Positions 5,911 to 8,085 of a DNA stretch of 8,085 nt are shown one piece after another. The stretch is from an uncultured Oscillochloris sp. (GTDB taxonomy: Bacteria > Chloroflexota > Chloroflexia > Chloroflexales > Chloroflexaceae): contig CAIRDL010001187.1 of assembly GCA_903877345.1 (NCBI GenBank), positions 1-8,085 on the forward strand, read 5' to 3'. Numbering within the stretch: the stretch's first letter is position 1; each line of letters begins with the position of its first letter. Made by a program: the position numbers and the translations under genes. Below the pieces are notes generated by a model. It saw only the letters and a list, made by a program, of their open reading frames with translations, had not been told where the DNA came from and made no database searches.

Positions 5911-7157
5911 GAAGCGACCTCAAGGGCGGCAACGGCTCGCCCCTTGGCAGCATGGGCCAAGGCTTCGGCGTACAAATGCTCGATGCGCGGATTGACCACC
6001 CGCCAGTCGTAGCGCGTCGCGGCCACTTGTCGCCCCGCTACCGCCAAGCGTTGCCCAAGGGCCGGGTCGCGCACCAGGCGGATCACGGCCCCGGCGAAAG
6101 CGGCGGGCGTATCGCCGACGAGCAGATGCGTGTCAGGCTCCACCTCAATCCCTTCATAGCCGATGGTGGTTGAGACAATGGGCAACCCGAGAGCCAGCGC
6201 CTCAAGAATTTTGACCCGCATCCCGCCGCCCGCCCGCACCGGCACGATTAGGGCGGCGGCGGCGGCGCGGTACGGCTGCGGGTCAGCAACGTAGCCCGTA
6301 ACGCTGATGCTCGCGTCGGCTTCACCCAATTGGCGCACCGCAGCGGGCGGACGCGCCCCGACAACCGCAAAGCGCACCTCCGGCACCGCAGCTTTGATCA
6401 GCGGGTAGACCTCGCGGGCAAACCAGAGTACGCCGTCAACATTGGGCGGCCAAAACATCGTCGCCATGCTGAGGATCGTGTGGGGCTGAGCCTCGCGGGC
6501 GACCGGCGGTGTGCCTTGCACATCAACCGCAATCGGGAGCAGCGCCGTGGGCGGCAGCCGCACGCCCGCCTCCGCCGCCGCTAGATTTAGGAAGCGCAGG
6601 TCGGCAGTGCTGACGGTGAGCAAGCCGTCGAAACGGGCGCAGATCCGCGCCTCGTAGCGGCGCAACCGCCGCGCTTCAAGCGCCAACCCAAGCCCCTTCG
6701 CGTAGGAGGCGTGCGCCGCCATGCGCTGCACAATCGTCCAGACGGCGTTGTGCTGATCAAGAATGCGCGCCCCGCCGGGCAGGTCAACGGCGAACTGCGC
6801 CATATTCAACTGATCGGCGTGGATGAGGTCAAAGGGTTCGCGCCGGGTGAGGTCGGCGAGCAGCACCCGCAGTTGGGGCGAGGCATCGCGGCGCATCAGG
6901 AACGAATCGCCGCTCAGGGTGCTTACCGCCAAGTGGGCGAGGTCGCGTCCCCGCGAGCGGCGCAACGGGACGGTGTGGATCGCCGCACAGAGGCCGCGCA
7001 GTGCCTTGGCTTGGTCAACTTCAGCCGCCGAACGTACCAACGAGACGAGCGTAACCTCGTGGTGCTGGGCGAGATACTGGAGCAAATGGAAGGTCTTGAC
7101 CTTTGGCCCGGCGTCGGGCGGATAGGGCAAAACCTGGGTGAGCAGCAAAATCCGCAT
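5907..7157 (-). CDS. Glycosyltransferase family 4 (GT-B fold), first gene of the minus-strand cluster
   Basis: This 416-residue GT4-type enzyme is distinct in detail from the following one. The N-terminal domain begins ILLLTQVLPYPPDAGPKVKT at 3-22, with a glycine turn for acceptor binding, followed by FDLIHADQLNMAQF at 109-122 and ILDQHNAVWTIVQRM at 132-146. The donor domain shows ILSMATMFWPPNVDGVLWF at 228-246, VGARPPAAVRQL at 266-277, VTGYVADPQPY at 286-296 and AGGGMRVKILEALALGLPIV at 309-328 (K316 and E319 in the nucleotide-phosphate site), then STTIGYEGIEV at 329-339, which is common in bacterial exopolysaccharide transferases. The start (7155-7157) has only a modest purine site (AGGGTGA) and lies 12 bases from the end of a 96-base repeat, so that repeat forms most of its leader. 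It probably opens the cluster. Sugar specificity is not readable. Confidence 0.93.
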   Translation of the reverse strand: MRILLLTQVLPYPPDAGPKVKTFHLLQYLAQHHEVTLVSLVRSAAEVDQAKALRGLCAAIHTVPLRRSRGRDLAHLAVSTLSGDSFLMRRDASPQLRVLLADLTRREPFDLIHADQLNMAQFAVDLPGGARILDQHNAVWTIVQRMAAHASYAKGLGLALEARRLRRYEARICARFDGLLTVSTADLRFLNLAAAEAGVRLPPTALLPIAVDVQGTPPVAREAQPHTILSMATMFWPPNVDGVLWFAREVYPLIKAAVPEVRFAVVGARPPAAVRQLGEADASISVTGYVADPQPYRAAAAALIVPVRAGGGMRVKILEALALGLPIVSTTIGYEGIEVEPDTHLLVGDTPAAFAGAVIRLVRDPALGQRLAVAGRQVAATRYDWRVVNPRIEHLYAEALAHAAKGRAVAALEVAS

Positions 7158-7169
7158 GGGTTCACCCTA

Positions 7170-7265
7170 AGACAAGGTTTCAGGGGCTAGGTTTCAGGTT
7201 TCAGGTCAAGCGCATCTGAACGCCTTGCGTATGCTCAAACTGTAAAACACCCACGAACCTTGTCT
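7170..7265. repeat. 96-base repeat, left copy, with 10-base terminal inverted repeats (MITE-like)
   Basis: The element begins AGACAAGGTT (7170-7179) and ends with its exact complement AACCTTGTCT (7256-7265). It matches the right copy at 7863-7958 over all 96 bases without gaps, with 74 positions identical by my count. The left part contains the heptad GGTTTCA repeated. It fills the leader of the first GT4 gene. It has no coding capacity. Confidence 0.82.
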
Positions 7266-7266
7266 A

Positions 7267-7399
7267 AGGCATGTTTCAAACCAGCTTGACAGTTCAAAGA
7301 TCTGACGCAAAGCCGCAAAGGCGCAAAGCCGCAAGGAGCATGGGGTGTGGGTGCAGGTCTCAACAGTCAAGCTGAAATGCCCACTTCTGAACCATGCCT
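7267..7399. repeat. Two-tier imperfect inverted repeat in the divergent intergenic region
   Basis: Outer arms 7267-7280 (AGGCATGTTTCAAA) and 7386-7399 are complementary at 12 of 14 positions. Inner arms 7283-7290 (AGCTTGAC) and 7366-7373 (GTCAAGCT) match perfectly. The structure starts one base after the left 96-base repeat and ends 21 bases before the GTG of the plus-strand gene. It could be a structured leader, a recombination relic or an operator region. No convincing -35/-10 pair was found in it. Confidence 0.55.
7305..7336. repeat. Octad tandem repeat, four units of NCGCAAAG
   Basis: Four consecutive 8-base units are present: ACGCAAAG, CCGCAAAG, GCGCAAAG and CCGCAAGG. The variable first base and the degenerate last unit suggest slippage expansion. 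The array sits in the loop of the surrounding inverted repeat. I recall similar CGCAAAG strings as common intergenic repeats in environmental bacteria. Confidence 0.85.
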
Positions 7400-7420
7400 A
7401 ATGTATAGAAGGATCGAGCC

Positions 7421-7864
7421 GTGAACTTTAACCAGAAGCAAGCCCGCAATGCTGGGATTACCCTGATTGGCCTGGGCCTTGTTGCGCTTTTTCACCTGTG
7501 GTGGGCTTTGCCCCCAGCGCTGTTGGTCACAGGCGGTGTGCTGATCTACCAGCGGCAGAAGGCCCGTGGACACACCGGCGCGGCGGTGCAAGCTGTGCTC
7601 TGGGGCGTCGGGTTGGCGGTGCTGCTGCTCGCGCACTTCATCATGCCGGGGGTACTGTTGCTTGGCGGCACAAGCTTGCTTATGCGCGGTCGCGAGGCGG
7701 CAGTCGAGGCTGAAGTTTTTGCGCTAGTTGGCCGCTTCAGCCGCCGACGCGCCCCAGTTGCCCCGTTAGCCCCGGTGATGGGTGCGCCGACCACGCCTCA
7801 GCGCGTCACGATTGTCGAGACCCGCGAGGTGGCGAGTGGCACTGAGACGACTCGGTTACACTAG
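7421..7864 (+). CDS. Small membrane protein of unknown function with duplicated hydrophobic hairpin
   Basis: This 147-residue protein starts at GTG 7421, supported by AGAAGGA (7407-7413) seven bases upstream. Hydrophobic segments lie at about 12-43 (two short helices around WWALPP at 27-32) and 57-88 (around HFIMPG at 72-77). The two halves resemble each other: LFHLWWALPPALLVTGGVLI at 23-42 and LLAHFIMPGVLLLGGTSLL at 69-87 share the pattern of a histidine, a proline, LL, then GG and a leucine before basic residues. This recalls the small hairpins of LiaI/LiaF-type transmembrane domains, but that link is weak. Residues 108-127 are basic then Pro/Ala-rich, a flexible linker, and the tail ends VTIVETREV with Thr/Glu. 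It is transcribed away from the glycan cluster and has its own terminator. The TAG stop lies partly inside the right 96-base repeat, so the tail may have been altered by insertion. I do not recognise a function. Confidence 0.8.
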   Translation: MNFNQKQARNAGITLIGLGLVALFHLWWALPPALLVTGGVLIYQRQKARGHTGAAVQAVLWGVGLAVLLLAHFIMPGVLLLGGTSLLMRGREAAVEAEVFALVGRFSRRRAPVAPLAPVMGAPTTPQRVTIVETREVASGTETTRLH

Positions 7865-7958
7865 ACAAGGTTTCAGGGGTTGGGGGTCAGGTTTCAGTTT
7901 GAGCGCGGCAGAACGCGCTGCGTAGGCCCAAACGGTAGAGTAGGCGCGAACTTTGTCT
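7863..7958. repeat. 96-base repeat, right copy, overlapping the stop codon of the membrane gene
   Basis: The element begins AGACAAGGTT (7863-7872) and ends AACTTTGTCT (7949-7958), a terminal inverted repeat with one mismatch. It has the same orientation and exactly the same length as the copy at 7170-7265. TA dinucleotides lie at both edges (7862-7863 and 7958-7959), as expected for elements that duplicate TA. A small internal stem, AGCGCG (7902-7907) with CGCGCT (7914-7919), is visible. Confidence 0.82.
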
Positions 7959-7964
7959 AACAGG

Positions 7965-8014
7965 AACACCCCCTTCGTCCGCAGGTGCGGACGGAGGGGG
8001 TGTTGTTTGTTCTT
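7965..8014 (+). terminator. Intrinsic terminator of the plus-strand membrane gene
   Basis: Arms 7965-7983 (AACACCCCCTTCGTCCGCA) and 7986-8004 are complementary over 19 positions with one T-G wobble, closing on a very short loop. They are followed on the plus strand by the T-rich run GTTTGTTCTT (8005-8014). It lies 100 bases after the stop at 7864, beyond the right 96-base repeat. The stem is strong enough to work from either side, but the T-run favours plus-strand transcription. Confidence 0.9.
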
Positions 8015-8054
8015 CGAGCTTTACTAATCCGTCAACGAAGTTTGCTTGCAAAAG

Positions 8055-8081
8055 CGTTGGCTTCGACAAGCTCAGCCAACG
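8055..8081. repeat. Short inverted repeat with TTCGACAAGCTCAG core (dispersed-repeat type)
   Basis: CGTTGGCT (8055-8062) and AGCCAACG (8074-8081) are perfect 8-base inverted arms around TCGACAAGCTC. The string CTTCGACAAGCTCAG is familiar to me as a core found in many intergenic palindromes across bacteria. It may continue past the window edge. No gene is supported in 8015-8085. Confidence 0.65.
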
Positions 8082-8085
8082 GACG

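Noticed and set aside
6711..7190. Plus-strand open frame (159 codons) opposite the first GT4 gene
   Set aside because: It has no family signature and no supporting ribosome site, and it reads through the 5' end of a clear glycosyltransferase.
7286..7291. Consensus -35 box TTGACA upstream of the membrane gene
   Set aside because: No acceptable -10 box lies 16-18 bases downstream, and TTGAC is part of the inverted-repeat arm, so a promoter cannot be called.
7305..7336. Possible CRISPR-like array
   Set aside because: Units are contiguous 8-mers with no spacers, so this is a simple tandem repeat.
7367..7636. Minus-strand 89-codon open frame overlapping the start of the membrane gene
   Set aside because: It is antisense to a gene with a good ribosome site and clear hydrophobic segments; no motif supports it.
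7887..8069. Minus-strand 60-codon open frame over the terminator
   Set aside because: It spans a perfect intrinsic terminator hairpin and half of the 96-base repeat, so it is not a credible gene.

Overview
The window is GC-rich and gene-dense. It looks like chromosomal DNA of a free-living bacterium. The protein sequences, and intergenic spaces filled with short heptad and octad tandem repeats and small palindromes, fit a member of the Chloroflexota (possibly the Chloroflexus/Roseiflexus/Oscillochloris group). That assignment is inferred from style and was not tested by any search.

Positions 1-7157 hold a surface-glycan or glycolipid gene cluster entirely on the minus strand. In transcription order it runs: two GT4-type glycosyltransferases (7157-5907 and 5910-4669); a 318-base repeat-filled gap; a GT2 polyprenyl-phosphate-sugar-synthase-like glycosyltransferase (4350-3595); a WecB-type UDP-GlcNAc 2-epimerase (3595-2486); a four-helix EamA/SMR-like transporter (2383-2018); a GmhA-like SIS-domain phosphosugar isomerase (1991-1353); a DegT/DnrJ/EryC1/StrS PLP aminotransferase (1356-256); and the first 80 codons of an FAD-dependent, amine-oxidase-like oxidoreductase that runs off the left edge (240-1). 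Most junctions overlap by 1-4 bases or are under 30 bases apart, so the genes are probably translated as coupled units.

Together these genes can make modified or amino sugars (epimerase, aminotransferase, isomerase), charge a lipid carrier (GT2), move a lipid-linked sugar across the membrane (small transporter) and build a glycan (GT4 enzymes). The GT2, four-helix transporter and DegT combination recalls the ArnC-ArnE/F-ArnB logic of aminoarabinose lipid modification. No single published pathway is matched.

Positions 7158-8085 are different. A small plus-strand membrane protein gene (7421-7864, GTG start) is bracketed by two direct 96-base repeats (7170-7265 and 7863-7958). The repeats are about three-quarters identical and have 10-base terminal inverted repeats, so they look like a miniature transposable element. 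The right copy supplies part of the gene's stop codon. A strong intrinsic terminator follows, then a short inverted repeat containing a TTCGACAAGCTCAG core at the right edge. A second, larger palindromic element (4461-4572) lies between the two halves of the glycan cluster.

I see no tRNA, rRNA, CRISPR array, transposase gene or prophage gene. The most unusual material is the repeat architecture and the particular combination of glycan genes, not a clearly new defence or mobile system.
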